From contig JAFPZK010000030.1 in NCBI GenBank assembly GCA_017417315.1, positions 1 to 64,000 on the forward strand: a stretch of DNA of 64,000 nucleotides, written 5' to 3'. The DNA comes from Bacteroidales bacterium (lineage in GTDB: Bacteria > Bacteroidota > Bacteroidia > Bacteroidales > UBA3824). Below the pieces are notes generated by a model. That model saw only the letters and a program-made list of their open reading frames with translations. It ran no database searches and was not told the DNA's origin. A program made the position numbers and the translations under genes. Below are positions 7,185 through 15,444 of this stretch, one piece after another (the first letter of the stretch is position 1; every line of letters begins with the position of its first letter).

Positions 7185-8177
7185 TTAAAACTCTTTAATT
7201 TTCTCAATAAAAAACTTAACGTTTTCAAGCGGCGTTTCCGCCAAAACTCCGTGTCCTAAATTGGCAATCCAATTAGGATTTTCTTCAAAAAACGGTTTAT
7301 ATTTTTCGACTTCTTTTGCGATAATTTCTTGATTGGCAAACAGCAAATGCGGGTCAAAATTGCCTTGTAAACCGACCTGTTTGTCAATCATTTTCCGCGC
7401 CTGAAAAATACTTGTCTGCCAATCAATTCCGGCAAAATCGCAAACCTCATACGTTATCATATTCAGCCCCGTACCGATACCTTTCGGAAAAAAAATCACG
7501 GGAACACCTTTTGAACGCACTTTTTCCGCAATTCTTTTTACCCTCGGCAAAATCTTCTCCTTGTAAAAATCCTCCGGCAATATTCCGGCGTTGCTTTCAA
7601 AAATCTGAAAAACATCAATTCCGTGTTTAACCTGCTGCAAAGCGTATTCAATCGAAACTTCCGTTACCAAATCCAAAAGTTTTTCGGTTTCCAAAGGGTT
7701 TTGATAAAAAAACTTTTTGGCTTCGGGAAAATTTTGTTTGCTGCTAACGCCTTGAAGCATATAACATAACGTTGTCAGCGGCGCACCGCAAAAACCGATT
7801 AACGGAACGTTTTTTTTCTCAGCGACAATGTCTAACGCCTTATAAACGTGCTGAAATTTTCCGCCGTCAAATTTTAGTTTTTCTGACGGATTTTTTTGTT
7901 CTGAGAGCGGTGTTAAAAATTTCGGTCCATGGTCTGTCCATTCTATTTCCATTCCTAACGCCTCAGGCACAGTCAAAATGTCGCTGAAAATAATCGCAGC
8001 GTCCACTTTGAGGTCTTCAACGGGCATAAGTGTAACATCTGCTGCAAGTTGCGGCGTTTCCATCAACTCGCGGAAACTGTACGTTTCTCTAAGTTTTCTG
8101 TAACGCGGCAACACTCTTCCCGCCTGACGCATCAACCACACGGGCGGACGTTTCATATTTTGAAAGCACTTTATCAT
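7185..8177 (-). CDS. hemE: Uroporphyrinogen decarboxylase
   Basis: Decarboxylates the four acetate side chains of uroporphyrinogen III to give coproporphyrinogen III in the cytoplasm. The 330-residue length is near normal. The N-terminal signature RPPVWLMRQAGRVLPRYRKL is intact at residues 10-29. The conserved IIFSDILTVPEALG segment follows at about 61-74, and GFCGAPLTTLCYML near 128. The start is the ATG one base after the hemG stop, so the genes are tightly coupled. Unlike HemA and HemC, this enzyme is complete. Confidence 0.93.
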   Translation of the reverse strand: MIKCFQNMKRPPVWLMRQAGRVLPRYRKLRETYSFRELMETPQLAADVTLMPVEDLKVDAAIIFSDILTVPEALGMEIEWTDHGPKFLTPLSEQKNPSEKLKFDGGKFQHVYKALDIVAEKKNVPLIGFCGAPLTTLCYMLQGVSSKQNFPEAKKFFYQNPLETEKLLDLVTEVSIEYALQQVKHGIDVFQIFESNAGILPEDFYKEKILPRVKRIAEKVRSKGVPVIFFPKGIGTGLNMITYEVCDFAGIDWQTSIFQARKMIDKQVGLQGNFDPHLLFANQEIIAKEVEKYKPFFEENPNWIANLGHGVLAETPLENVKFFIEKIKEF

Positions 8178-8178
8178 C

Positions 8179-9564
8179 TTATTTTTCTGAGATTATTTTT
8201 TCGGCAATGTCGCGGGCTTGTTTTATGCGGTGAGCCATTCCGATTCCGTCGCGAAGGTTTCCGCCGATTATTAAACCCGGAAAATCTCTTTCGGCTTTTT
8301 CGACGGCTGCAAAACGCTCTCCCGTAGTGATTTCGTACTGCGGAATAGCGCATTTATGACGGAAAATTTTTATCAAATCGGGATTGACGGAAGACGGAAA
8401 TTTCAGCATTTCGTGAAAAACGTCCTCAACAATCGTCGTTAATTCTGAATCTGATTTTTCAATCATTTCGGTATGTTTTACACCGCCGATAAAATACGAA
8501 AACAACGCTCCGCCCTGAGGCGCACGGTGCGTAAAACAAGCAGAGGGGAACAAAATTCCGAGAATCTGTTTTTTTTCACAAGTCGGGACAAGTCCGCCGA
8601 AAGCATTGTAATCCAAGCCGTTAGTATTTTTAATACCGACACTTACCTCAACCATAGGTGCGTATTTGAGGTTGTTGATTTTCTGCATTTCGCTTTGTTC
8701 GATAAACGGCAGAATTTCCGGCAAAACATACGAGCCGCAAGTCGTTACCACTTTCAACGCGCTGACTGACTTTGCGTTACCGTCTTTATCGGTGAAAGTT
8801 GCAATCCAGAGGCCGTTTTGCGGATTAATTTTTAAATTCTTGATTCCGAGCGTGATACGGTCTTCACCGAGATAGTCCGTCATCGCCTTTGTTATATTGC
8901 TGAGACCGCCCTCGGCAGAGAAAACTTTTTTGGTCGCTAACTTGTCTCTGTCGGTTTTCGGCTCTTTGGCTTTTTTCATTGCGCCGCGCACAAACGAACC
9001 GTAATTTTGTTCCAAATTATAAAGTTTCGGCAAAGCGTATCTTGTAATCAAAGTGTTAGGGTCGCCTGCATAAACGCCTGAAAGAAAAGGGTCTACGGCA
9101 TAATCCACGAAAGATTTTCCGAGTCTGCGGCGCGTTAATTCCGCAATACTTTCGTCCGGGTTTGTGCCTTTTTTTCTCCACGGCTCGCCCAAAATTCTGA
9201 ACTTGTCGCCGAGGGTAAAAAGCGGCGTTGAAATCGCGCTTCCAAGTCCCGACGGCAAAGCATAAAACTTGTCGCCTTTCCAAATCAAACGCTTTTTGGC
9301 AGCATCAGGAGCGGTTTCCAACTTGCATTTTCCGCCTGAAATTTTTTCAAGTTCTGCGAATAGTTCCGCAACCTCAGGGTTTGAAATCGAGCCTGTATTA
9401 GGTCCGCTTTCAAAAACGAAACCGTCTTCTTTATGTGTTAAAATCTGACCTCCCGTGCGGTCGTTTTGTTCCAAAATATGAACGTTTTTGCCTTTTGAAG
9501 CCAACGTGTAGGCGGTTGTAAGACCCGTAAGTCCCGCCCCGATTACTAAAATATCTGTTTTCAT
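8179..9564 (-). CDS. hemG: Protoporphyrinogen/coproporphyrinogen oxidase, HemY-type flavoprotein
   Basis: FAD enzyme that oxidises protoporphyrinogen IX (or coproporphyrinogen III) to the porphyrin. The dinucleotide-binding motif GAGLTGLTTAY is at residues 8-18, followed by LEQNDRTGGQ. The middle contains FVDYAVDPFLSGVYAGDP, typical of the HemY family, and the C-terminal FAD motif GLIIGGNLRDGIGMAHRI lies near 432-449. The 461-residue length is normal. HemY-type enzymes generally use oxygen, while the neighbouring HemN does not. In Bacteroidota both commonly occur together, and the electron acceptor here is unknown. Older literature also calls this hemY. Confidence 0.88.
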   Translation of the reverse strand: MKTDILVIGAGLTGLTTAYTLASKGKNVHILEQNDRTGGQILTHKEDGFVFESGPNTGSISNPEVAELFAELEKISGGKCKLETAPDAAKKRLIWKGDKFYALPSGLGSAISTPLFTLGDKFRILGEPWRKKGTNPDESIAELTRRRLGKSFVDYAVDPFLSGVYAGDPNTLITRYALPKLYNLEQNYGSFVRGAMKKAKEPKTDRDKLATKKVFSAEGGLSNITKAMTDYLGEDRITLGIKNLKINPQNGLWIATFTDKDGNAKSVSALKVVTTCGSYVLPEILPFIEQSEMQKINNLKYAPMVEVSVGIKNTNGLDYNAFGGLVPTCEKKQILGILFPSACFTHRAPQGGALFSYFIGGVKHTEMIEKSDSELTTIVEDVFHEMLKFPSSVNPDLIKIFRHKCAIPQYEITTGERFAAVEKAERDFPGLIIGGNLRDGIGMAHRIKQARDIAEKIISEK

Positions 9565-9565
9565 T

Positions 9566-10930
9566 TCAAATCGGTTTTGAAAATGATTTTGTTGTGTTTT
9601 TCATAAGCGGATCCATCGCGGCGGCAACATTGCGCACAAAAGGCTTTCCGTCAGCGGTAATCCTGATTGTATTATCGTCAAATTCTAAAATTCCGTCATT
9701 CTGCATTTCAGCAAAAATCTCTGTGTTATAAGCAGTTGCGGATTTTAATTCGTCAATTTCAACTGACAAACGTGATGCAATTTCACTCCAATCAATATAA
9801 TAATTGCACATCAAAGCCTCAATTACCTCGCGCACTTTTTGCTGATTTTCAGAGAGGTTATAACCTTTTCTGACAGGGATTTTTCCGCTATTAACCTCCG
9901 AAACGTATTCTGCTATGTCTTTGGTATTCTGCGCGTAAGCCGCCTCCAACTGACTTATTCCCGTAACGCCGAAAGCATAAACCTGAGCCGTTGTCCTTCG
10001 TGTGCAGTAGCCTTGAAAATTTCTGTGCAAACGGTGGTTTTGAAGCGCGTCGAAAAGTTCGTCATCGGGTTTTACGAAATGATCCATGCCGACACGCACA
10101 TAACCTTCATTTTCAAGAAGTTGAGCGGCGTTGTCAAACATTTTTTCTTTTATTTCGGGCTTCGGAAGACCTGCTTTTTCGAGTACTAACTGCGCTTTTT
10201 TTATCCACGGCACGTGAGCGTAACTGAAAGTTACAAGTCTGTCGGGAGAAAGCGCAACCGCCTGACGGATAGTATTATAGAAAGTTTCAGGCGTTTGACA
10301 AGGCAGACCGTAAAGAAAATCCAAATTAATGCGGATATTTTTTCCGCGCAAAACTTTAAAAACCTCTTCCAACGGTTCTTTTGACGGTTTTCTGTTAACG
10401 GTTTTAAGCACGTCAGCGTTAAAATCCTGAATACCCAAACTCATACGAGTAAATCCCGCATCTGCCAAACTTTCCCAATTCTCAATACTCAAATATGCCG
10501 GATGACATTCGATAGCGATTTCGGGCTTTTCAATAGTCTGAAAACCGCTGAGTAAATGGTCGTTAAGTTCTTTTATTGCTGTCATCGGCATTGCAGTAGG
10601 TGTACCGCCGCCGTAATGAATTTGTGAAATTTTTCTGTCCCTGTCCAAAAGCGGCAAAATCATGTCGATTTCCTTATGTAAAGCCGTTATATATTCTTGA
10701 ACCACAGTTTGTTGCGGCATTGGGTATGAATTGCAGGCGCAATAATGGCAAAGCCTCGGACAATACGGAAAATGGATATAAAAAGACAGATTGCGGTCTT
10801 TTGCGCCGTTAGACTTTAAGACCGCATTTTTGTAATCCTCTGCGCCGAATTCCGTGAAATAATTGGCAGGCGGATAACTCGTGTACCTCGGTACGGGTAC
10901 GTTGTATTTTGCTATAATATTCGGATTCAA
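9566..10930 (-). CDS. hemN: Oxygen-independent coproporphyrinogen III oxidase (radical SAM)
   Basis: Converts coproporphyrinogen III to protoporphyrinogen IX without oxygen, using SAM and a 4Fe-4S cluster. The cluster motif is CX3CX2CXC at C57, C61, C64 and C66 (YCPRLCHYCACN). The fourth cysteine is characteristic of true HemN rather than HemW. HYGGGTP follows, and the C-terminal HemN domain contains GFGV-like AFGVTGISQL. Length is 454, as expected. It is the first gene of the minus-strand hemN-hemG-hemE-hemA operon, with a well-matched promoter at 10954-10986. Its presence supports an anaerobic or facultative lifestyle. Confidence 0.93.
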   Translation of the reverse strand: MNPNIIAKYNVPVPRYTSYPPANYFTEFGAEDYKNAVLKSNGAKDRNLSFYIHFPYCPRLCHYCACNSYPMPQQTVVQEYITALHKEIDMILPLLDRDRKISQIHYGGGTPTAMPMTAIKELNDHLLSGFQTIEKPEIAIECHPAYLSIENWESLADAGFTRMSLGIQDFNADVLKTVNRKPSKEPLEEVFKVLRGKNIRINLDFLYGLPCQTPETFYNTIRQAVALSPDRLVTFSYAHVPWIKKAQLVLEKAGLPKPEIKEKMFDNAAQLLENEGYVRVGMDHFVKPDDELFDALQNHRLHRNFQGYCTRRTTAQVYAFGVTGISQLEAAYAQNTKDIAEYVSEVNSGKIPVRKGYNLSENQQKVREVIEALMCNYYIDWSEIASRLSVEIDELKSATAYNTEIFAEMQNDGILEFDDNTIRITADGKPFVRNVAAAMDPLMKNTTKSFSKPI

Positions 10931-10953
10931 AATTTTGCTGATTTTTCAGAGTG

Positions 10954-10986
10954 CAAAATTAATAAAAATTTTCAGAAAAATACAAA
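10954..10986 (-). promoter_or_regulatory. Promoter of the hemNGEA operon
   Basis: Minus strand TTTG, 21 bases, TAATTTTG, about 25 bases before the hemN start. It is back-to-back with the promoter at 11005-11035. Confidence 0.65.
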
Positions 10987-11004
10987 GAAAATATTGTTTT
11001 GAAC

Positions 11005-11035
11005 TTTGCATATCACACGATTTTTTTTAATTTTG
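11005..11035 (+). promoter_or_regulatory. Promoter of the 11057 gene and the LeuA-murB run
   Basis: TTTG (11005-11008), 19 bases, TAATTTTG (11028-11035), 21 bases before the ATG. It matches the phylum consensus exactly. Confidence 0.65.
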
Positions 11036-11056
11036 CGGCGTAAAATATTATAGATT

Positions 11057-11326
11057 ATGGAGTTTTTACGGGTGTTTATTGTTGTTTTGGTGATTTTGGC
11101 GTTATGCTTTTTGGGTCTGGGGATACAGATTTTTTTCAGCAAGAAAAAGCGTTTTCCGCAATACGAAGTCGGAGAAAACGAAGAAATGCAAAAACGCGGA
11201 ATTTATTGTATGCATCAAATGCAACAAATGATTGACAACGAAATCATTTACAAAAACAAACACGCAAACTGTGAAGGTTGCGCTTTAAGAACAGAAAACT
11301 GCGGTTTCAAAAAATCAAACTCATAA
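11057..11326 (+). CDS. Small single-pass membrane protein with cysteine-rich tail
   Basis: An 89-residue protein. Residues 5-27 are a hydrophobic helix, followed by the basic stop KKKRF that should leave the C terminus in the cytoplasm. The soluble tail has four cysteines near the end (C56 in IYCMHQ and the set CEGCALRTENC), which could bind a metal or an Fe-S cluster. Similar short membrane proteins with cysteines occur in many Bacteroidota without known function. It lies 7 bases before the LeuA-like gene and shares its promoter. Confidence 0.65.
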   Translation: MEFLRVFIVVLVILALCFLGLGIQIFFSKKKRFPQYEVGENEEMQKRGIYCMHQMQQMIDNEIIYKNKHANCEGCALRTENCGFKKSNS

Positions 11327-11333
11327 AGAAAAA

Positions 11334-12842
11334 ATGGTAGAAATACTTGACACGACACTTCGCGACGGCGAACAGACGGCGGGCGTATCTTTTAACGCCC
11401 ACGAAAAAGAAGCAATCGCCCGTAAGTTGTTGGACGATATAAATGTAGACAGAATCGAAGTTGCCTCAGCACGGGTTTCGACCGGTGAGTTGGAAGCCTT
11501 CAAAAAAATATGCGCATGGGCTGACAATGCCGGTCAAATAGACCGCGTTGAAGCCTTAGGCTTTATTGATAACGGCGTTTCGATAGACTGGATTGCAAAT
11601 GCAGGCGGCAGGGTTATCAACATGCTTTCAAAAGGCTCGCTCCGTCATGTTACCATGCAACTCAAAAAACAACCCGAAGACCATCTCTCGGACATCAAAC
11701 GCAATATAGAACTTGCTAAAAACAAAGGTCTTAGCGTTAACCTCTATCTCGAAGACTGGTCTAACGGCATGATTTCGTCGCCGGATTACGTGTATTATAT
11801 GCTTGACGGCTTGAAAGATATGCCGATAGAACGCTTTATGTTGCCGGATACTTTGGGCATTTTAACGCCTGACAAAACGGAAGAATTTTGTAAAGCGATT
11901 GTTACGAAATATCCTGACAAAAGGTTTGATTTTCATGCTCATAACGATTATGACATGGCGGTTGCTAACGTTTATGCGGCTCTGAAAGCGGGCATTACGG
12001 GTATTCACACTACGGTTAACGGACTCGGCGAAAGGGCTGGAAATGCGCCTTTGGCGTCGGTTCTCGGCATTATGAATGACCAGTTAGAGTTAGAAAACAA
12101 TCTCAACGAAAAACGCATAACCGATATGTGCCGTTTTGTCGAGACGTTTTCGGGCATAAGGATTCCGAACAACAAACCGATTGTTGGCGACAGTGTTTTT
12201 ACTCAATGCAGTGGCGTTCATGCTGACGGCGACAACAAAGCAAACCTTTATTTCAACAAACTTTTGCCAGAAAGGTTCGGTAGAGTGAGGACTTACGCGC
12301 TTGGCAAAATGTCGGGAAAAGCGAACATCAACAAAAACCTTGAAGAACTCGGCATTCACTTAAATCCCGAACAGATAAAACTAATTACCAAGCGGATAAT
12401 AGAACTCGGCGACAAAAAAGAAAGCGTTACGACGGAGGATTTGCCGTTTATTATTTCGGAGGTTCTAAGGGACGGTTCTTTGATTCAGGAGCATGTCAAA
12501 ATCATAAATTATAGTCTTAATCTTTCGCTCGGTTTAAAACCCGTTGCAACATTAAAAATCTCGATTGACGGTTCGGAATACGAGGCAACTTCACCGGGCG
12601 ACGGTCAGTATGACGCTTTTATGAAGGCTTTGTGGAAGATTTATGACAAACTCGGCAAAACGCACCCCGTACTTGCCGATTATAAAGTGTCGATACCGCC
12701 GGGAGGAAAAACCGACGCTCTCGTGGAAACTGTCATCACGTGGAACAACGGCGGACAACTTCTTCACACACGGGGTCTTGACGCCGACCAGATAGAGGCA
12801 GCTATAAAAGCAACCGTTAAAATGCTTAATTTAATCGGATAA
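11334..12842 (+). CDS. 2-isopropylmalate synthase-like enzyme (LeuA family, with C-terminal regulatory domain)
   Basis: Condenses acetyl-CoA with a 2-oxoacid in a Claisen-type reaction. The DRE-TIM catalytic barrel opens with DTTLRDGEQTAGV at residues 6-18. The metal-binding HAHNDYDMA is near 203, and the GLGERAGNAPL signature near 233. The C-terminal part from about 390 resembles the LeuA allosteric/dimer domain (GLKPVATLKISIDG; GPGDG-like SPGDGQYDA). The protein is orphaned: leuB, leuC and leuD are not nearby. The substrate could be 2-oxoisovalerate, pyruvate (citramalate synthase) or 2-oxoglutarate. It is followed 11 bases later by murB. Confidence 0.82.
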   Translation: MVEILDTTLRDGEQTAGVSFNAHEKEAIARKLLDDINVDRIEVASARVSTGELEAFKKICAWADNAGQIDRVEALGFIDNGVSIDWIANAGGRVINMLSKGSLRHVTMQLKKQPEDHLSDIKRNIELAKNKGLSVNLYLEDWSNGMISSPDYVYYMLDGLKDMPIERFMLPDTLGILTPDKTEEFCKAIVTKYPDKRFDFHAHNDYDMAVANVYAALKAGITGIHTTVNGLGERAGNAPLASVLGIMNDQLELENNLNEKRITDMCRFVETFSGIRIPNNKPIVGDSVFTQCSGVHADGDNKANLYFNKLLPERFGRVRTYALGKMSGKANINKNLEELGIHLNPEQIKLITKRIIELGDKKESVTTEDLPFIISEVLRDGSLIQEHVKIINYSLNLSLGLKPVATLKISIDGSEYEATSPGDGQYDAFMKALWKIYDKLGKTHPVLADYKVSIPPGGKTDALVETVITWNNGGQLLHTRGLDADQIEAAIKATVKMLNLIG

Positions 12843-12853
12843 AAAATAAAAAA

Positions 12854-13867
12854 ATGCTTATATATTCAGATTTTTCGTTGAAGGAATCAAACACCTTCAA
12901 CATCGAAGCAAAAGCCGCAAATTACATCGAAATTGCAGGCTTGGACGACATTGAAAATTTTGTCAGAAAAAGAAAATATTTTGAAATGCCGCGCCTTATT
13001 CTCGGCAACGGCAGCAACATTCTTTTCACAAAAGATTTCAAGGGCGTTGTCTTAAAAAACATTATGAAAGGAATAAAAGTGCAGAAAGAAGACGACCAAA
13101 CAGTTACCTTAAAAGTATCTTCGGGCGAAAACTTGGACACTTTTATAGAATATAGTTTGAAAAACCGTTGGTCGGGCTTAGAAAACCTTTCGGCAATTCC
13201 CGGCACTGTCGGCGGAGCGGCTTTTCAGAACGCCGGCGCATACGGCGCAGAAATGAAAAACTACGTTGTTGAAATAGAATACTATGATTTTGAAGACTTT
13301 ACACTGAAAAGCATTAAGGCGGAAGACTGCAAATTCGGTTACAGAACCTCGGTTTTTAAAACGGATTTCTTAGACAAAGTTTTCATAACGGCAGTTACTT
13401 TGAGACTTAATAAAAAGTTTACTGCGATAACTTCATACGCTAATTTGGAAGAAAAGTTGAAAGAATTTACGGTTTTAACGCCGTCCATTATGCGCAGAGT
13501 TATCACGGCAATGCGTAATGAAAAACTTCCCGATTACAAAAAACTCGGCAATGCGGGCAGTTTCTTCAAAAATCCGGAAATTACAAAACAAGCCTTTGAA
13601 AAACTGTCTTCGGAGTTTGAAGGATTAAAAAATTATCCGTCAGAGGACGGAAAAATAAAACTTTCAGCCGGACAACTGATTGATTTATGCGGTTTTAAAA
13701 CCACGGAAGCAGGATCAAAAGTCGGCGTTGCCCAAAATAACGCTTTGATTGTTATCAATTTAGGTGATGCTAACGGCAAAGACGTTTTAGTATATGCGAA
13801 AAAAATAGAAAAAGCCGTAAAAGACAAATTCGGAATCAAATTAGAGCCGGAGGTAGTGATATGTTAA
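12854..13867 (+). CDS. murB: UDP-N-acetylenolpyruvoylglucosamine reductase
   Basis: Second committed step of peptidoglycan precursor synthesis: NADPH-dependent reduction to UDP-N-acetylmuramic acid, with FAD. The FAD-binding LGNGSNIL is at about 51-58 and IPGTVGGAAFQNAGAYGAE near 115-133. The catalytic serine lies in GNAGSFFKNP near 234. The extended C-terminal region (LIDLCGFK, VGVAQNNALIVINLG) is of the E. coli-like type I form. 337 residues is the normal length. The 3' end overlaps the next gene by 7 bases. Confidence 0.93.
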   Translation: MLIYSDFSLKESNTFNIEAKAANYIEIAGLDDIENFVRKRKYFEMPRLILGNGSNILFTKDFKGVVLKNIMKGIKVQKEDDQTVTLKVSSGENLDTFIEYSLKNRWSGLENLSAIPGTVGGAAFQNAGAYGAEMKNYVVEIEYYDFEDFTLKSIKAEDCKFGYRTSVFKTDFLDKVFITAVTLRLNKKFTAITSYANLEEKLKEFTVLTPSIMRRVITAMRNEKLPDYKKLGNAGSFFKNPEITKQAFEKLSSEFEGLKNYPSEDGKIKLSAGQLIDLCGFKTTEAGSKVGVAQNNALIVINLGDANGKDVLVYAKKIEKAVKDKFGIKLEPEVVIC

Positions 13868-14766
13868 AGAAAATAACAGGTAAAGACTTAGGTCAATATT
13901 TGTTAATAATCCTCGGTTCAATGATTATAGCCGTAGCGTTTATTTTGTTTGTATCGCCTTATAAATTTGTTCCGGGCGGCGTTTACGGCATTTCGATTAT
14001 GATTCACCACTTGACGAAAGGGGTGTTTGAAACTTTCCCCGAAGGTTTGCCTATCGGTATTTTGTCGTTGTGTATGGATATTCCGATTACGCTTTTGGGC
14101 ATGAGACTTCTCGGCGCAGGATTCGGTCTCAAAACAGTAATCGGTTTCGGGTCTATGTCGGTGGCTACTACGCTGTTAGAGTTTACATGGGGATACAAAC
14201 CGTTGGTTGAAAACGAGCCTTTGTTGTCAGCAATTTTCGGCGGACTGTTGATTGGTATCGGCAGCGGTTTGGTTTTCAAGGCGAAAGCCTCTTCGGGCGG
14301 CACTGACGCTATTGCAGCAATGCTTGCAAAATTTACACGTCAGCCTCTCGGAAAACTTCAAATCTCCGTTGATGCAGTTGTCGTTTTGATGAGTATTGCG
14401 GCATTCCACTCTTGGGCTATTCCGCTTTTCTCGCTGATTATCATCTATGTAACAGGCAAAACAATAGACATCGTGCTTCAAGGTATGAGCGTTCAAAAAG
14501 CATTGTTAATCATTTCGGAAAAACATGCGGAAATCCGTTCAAGAATTTTGACGGAAATGGACAGAGGCGGCACATATTTAACCGGCAAAGGCATGTATGA
14601 ACACGCCGAAAGAAACATTATTCTCACCGTCCTTGAAAGAAAAGAGGTTGAAGAGTTGAAAGATTATATCCGAGAGGTTGACCCGAAAGCATTTATGACC
14701 GTACTTGACGCGAGTGAAGTTTTGGGCGAAGGTTTCAAGAATTTAAAAGAAAAAACCACATTTTAA
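13861..14766 (+). CDS. YitT-family membrane protein (DUF2179)
   Basis: Predicted integral inner-membrane protein of 301 residues with about five hydrophobic helices in the first 200 (for example LGQYLLIILGSMIIAVAFILF at 11-31). GGVYGISIMIHHLT and SSGGTDAIAAMLAKF are typical of the YitT/YczE group. The C-terminal cytoplasmic DUF2179 domain contains RGGTYLTGKGMYEH. Transport activity is suspected for the family, but no substrate is established. The start overlaps murB, so the two are probably translated together. Confidence 0.87.
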   Translation: MLKKITGKDLGQYLLIILGSMIIAVAFILFVSPYKFVPGGVYGISIMIHHLTKGVFETFPEGLPIGILSLCMDIPITLLGMRLLGAGFGLKTVIGFGSMSVATTLLEFTWGYKPLVENEPLLSAIFGGLLIGIGSGLVFKAKASSGGTDAIAAMLAKFTRQPLGKLQISVDAVVVLMSIAAFHSWAIPLFSLIIIYVTGKTIDIVLQGMSVQKALLIISEKHAEIRSRILTEMDRGGTYLTGKGMYEHAERNIILTVLERKEVEELKDYIREVDPKAFMTVLDASEVLGEGFKNLKEKTTF

Positions 14767-14770
14767 AATT

Positions 14771-15433
14771 ATGGACGTAAAAATCGAAGAAAGTTGGAAA
14801 AAAGTCTTGTCTGACGAGTTTGAAAAGCCTTATTTTAAGACACTTACGGATTTTGTCAAACAAGAATATCAAACGCACACCGTATACCCTGAGGGCAAAA
14901 ATATTTTCAACGCCTTTAATCTTTGTCCGTTTGACAACGTAAAAGTTGTCATCATCGGACAAGACCCGTATCATGAGCCTCAGCAAGCACACGGCTTGTG
15001 TTTTTCGGTTCAGGACGGAGTGCAGTTTCCGCCGTCGCTACAAAATATTTTCAAGGAGATAGAGTCGGATTTGGGCATTACGATACCTAAAAGCGGCAAT
15101 CTTGAACGTTGGGCAAAACAAGGCGTTTTTCTTTTGAACTCGATTTTAACGGTAAGGGCGCATGAAGCCGCTTCTCATGCTAACAAAGGCTGGGAATGGT
15201 TTACGGACGAGGTCATAAAACAAATTTCAGACAAAAAAGAACACGTCGTTTTTATGCTTTGGGGCAGTTATGCTAAAAACAAAGGCAAGGTTATTGACAC
15301 GAATAAGCATTTGATTTTGAATACAGTACACCCGTCGCCGTTGAGCGTTTACAGAGGCTTTTTCGGCTGCAAACATTTTTCAAAAGCAAACGAATATTTA
15401 ATCCAAAACGGACAAACGGCGATTCAGTGGTAA
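14771..15433 (+). CDS. ung: Uracil-DNA glycosylase, family 1
   Basis: Removes uracil from DNA to start base excision repair. The catalytic water-activating motif GQDPYHEP is at 63-70 (D65). LNSILTVRAH lies in the middle, and the DNA-intercalating loop with the catalytic histidine HPSPLSVYRGF is near 190. The 220-residue length is standard. It is the last gene of the plus-strand run beginning at 11057 and convergent with the ATPase gene that ends 12 bases further on. Confidence 0.95.
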   Translation: MDVKIEESWKKVLSDEFEKPYFKTLTDFVKQEYQTHTVYPEGKNIFNAFNLCPFDNVKVVIIGQDPYHEPQQAHGLCFSVQDGVQFPPSLQNIFKEIESDLGITIPKSGNLERWAKQGVFLLNSILTVRAHEAASHANKGWEWFTDEVIKQISDKKEHVVFMLWGSYAKNKGKVIDTNKHLILNTVHPSPLSVYRGFFGCKHFSKANEYLIQNGQTAIQW

Positions 15434-15444
15434 ATTGTTTTTTT

